A DNA stretch of 8,735 nucleotides from assembly GCA_011391115.1 (NCBI GenBank), contig JAABRC010000056.1:1-8735 (forward strand), read 5' to 3'. Shown one piece after another: positions 7,835-8,735 of this stretch; the first letter of the stretch is position 1; each line of letters starts with the position of its first letter. The notes below the pieces were generated by a model. That model saw nothing but the letters and a program-made list of their open reading frames with translations, had not been told where the DNA came from and made no database searches. The translations under genes and the position numbers were made by a program. The DNA is from Candidatus Egaibacter danicus. Its GTDB lineage: Bacteria; Pseudomonadota; Gammaproteobacteria; Burkholderiales; Burkholderiaceae.

Positions 7835-8735
7835 ATGAATCACAACGAAACATCCAAGTTTGCCTTTGTCGCGTTCTTCTTTGCCGCACTGGCAGCCTTC
7901 CCCATCTTCAGTGGCAACTTTGGCATTGATCTGGTGAGCAAGATCATGATCTTCGCCATTTTTGCGCTCAGCCTGGAGTTGCTGGTGGGCGGTACGGGGC
8001 TGGTGTGCTTTGGCCAGGCTGCGTTCTTTGGCATTGGCGCATACATGGCCGTGTTGCTCTCGCCCGAGTCCGAGCCCGCGTCGCTCTGGCTGCTGCTGCC
8101 GGCCGCCGTGCTGGCGGCCGGTGTGTATGCACTGGTGGTGGGTTCCTTGTCGCTGCGTACCAAAGGTGTGTACTTCATTATGGTGACGCTGGCATTTGCC
8201 CAGATGGCCTATTTTGTGGTGCACGACACGCCCCTGGGTGGTGGCTCCGACGGTATCTATCTGAACCTGAAGCCTGAGCTGGGGAGTCTGATCCAACTGG
8301 ACTCGCCTGTGGCCATGTATTTCTTCACGTTGGCCTGCCTGGTGCTCGTGTTTGCCTTTTTGGCTGTGCTGCTGCGTTCGCGCTTTGGTCGAGCACTGGC
8401 GGGCATCCGCGTCAACGAGCAGCGCATGCGAGCCACGGGTTTTTCGACCTACCCCTACAAGCTGGCGGCTTTCACTATTTCGGGCTCGATTGCAGGTCTT
8501 GCGGGATTTTTGTTCGCTGTGAAAGACGGATTTGTCAATCCCGAGGTCATGAGCTGGCACCTGTCTGGGGCTGTGCTGGTGATGATCATCCTGGGTGGCC
8601 TTGGCCACCTGCGCGGCGCACTGATCGGCGCCTTCGCATTTGCCTTACTGCAAGAGTTTTTCAAGTCTGAAGCGGTCTTTGGCGACTTTGCCAAGCATTG
8701 GCACCTGGGCTTGGGGCTGACCATTATTGCTGCCG
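7835..8735 (+). CDS. ABC transporter inner-membrane permease, LivM type, 3' end cut off by window
   Basis: The second membrane subunit of the importer. The frame starts at ATG 7835 and runs without a stop to the last base, giving 300 residues. LivM proteins are usually about 320-360 residues, so a short C-terminal piece is missing. The family segment VGGTGLVCFGQAAFFGIGAY (51-70) is clear, followed by GGGSDGIYL (135-143), the cytoplasmic ATPase-contacting loop with RALAGIRVNEQRMRATGFS (186-204), GGLGHLRGALIGA (254-266) and a terminal LGLGLTIIAA. The start is four bases after the livH-type stop. AAGG at 7819-7822 is a poor, rather distant ribosome-binding site, so translation may depend on coupling from the gene before. 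The LivG- and LivF-type ATPase genes are expected directly downstream, outside the window. Confidence 0.92.
   Translation, partial: MNHNETSKFAFVAFFFAALAAFPIFSGNFGIDLVSKIMIFAIFALSLELLVGGTGLVCFGQAAFFGIGAYMAVLLSPESEPASLWLLLPAAVLAAGVYALVVGSLSLRTKGVYFIMVTLAFAQMAYFVVHDTPLGGGSDGIYLNLKPELGSLIQLDSPVAMYFFTLACLVLVFAFLAVLLRSRFGRALAGIRVNEQRMRATGFSTYPYKLAAFTISGSIAGLAGFLFAVKDGFVNPEVMSWHLSGAVLVMIILGGLGHLRGALIGAFAFALLQEFFKSEAVFGDFAKHWHLGLGLTIIAA

Noticed and set aside
1..8735. CRISPR arrays, tRNA/rRNA genes, insertion sequences or long direct repeats
   Set aside because: None was seen on reading. Coding genes fill nearly all of the window and the gaps are too short or featureless.

Overview
The window carries one co-directional, plus-strand aromatic catabolism cluster followed by most of a branched-chain-amino-acid-type (HAAT family) ABC transporter. 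The high G+C content, the classical benABCD/catA sequences and the linkage to a Liv-type transporter suggest a betaproteobacterium, most likely Burkholderiales and perhaps Comamonadaceae. That placement is inference, because no rRNA or other marker is present.

Layout: the 3' two-thirds of catB (muconate cycloisomerase, 2-778); catA (catechol 1,2-dioxygenase, 849-1784); a 114-base spacer with two strong hairpins; then benA, benB, benC and benD (1899-5580), tightly packed with ATGA stop/start overlaps at benA/benB and benC/benD. A 158-base gap follows. After it come a periplasmic substrate-binding protein (5739-6923), a LivH-like permease (6949-7830) and a LivM-like permease (7835 to the window end, still open). 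The two ATPase genes (LivG and LivF type) that would complete the transporter are not in the window and presumably lie downstream.

How it works: BenAB with the reductase BenC dihydroxylates benzoate to the cis-diol carboxylate. BenD oxidises and decarboxylates that to catechol. CatA cleaves catechol between the hydroxyls to cis,cis-muconate, and CatB cyclises this to muconolactone on the way to the beta-ketoadipate pathway. The adjacent transporter plausibly imports benzoate or a related aromatic acid, but its ligand is inferred from position only. catC and any regulator (CatR, BenM or BenR type) are not seen.

Overall this is a well-known pathway with all visible catalytic residues intact, not a new system. 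The points that merit a second look are the transporter linkage, the hairpins between catA and benA, the absence of catC beside catB, the change in codon preference after benD, and the unusual livH/livM junction.
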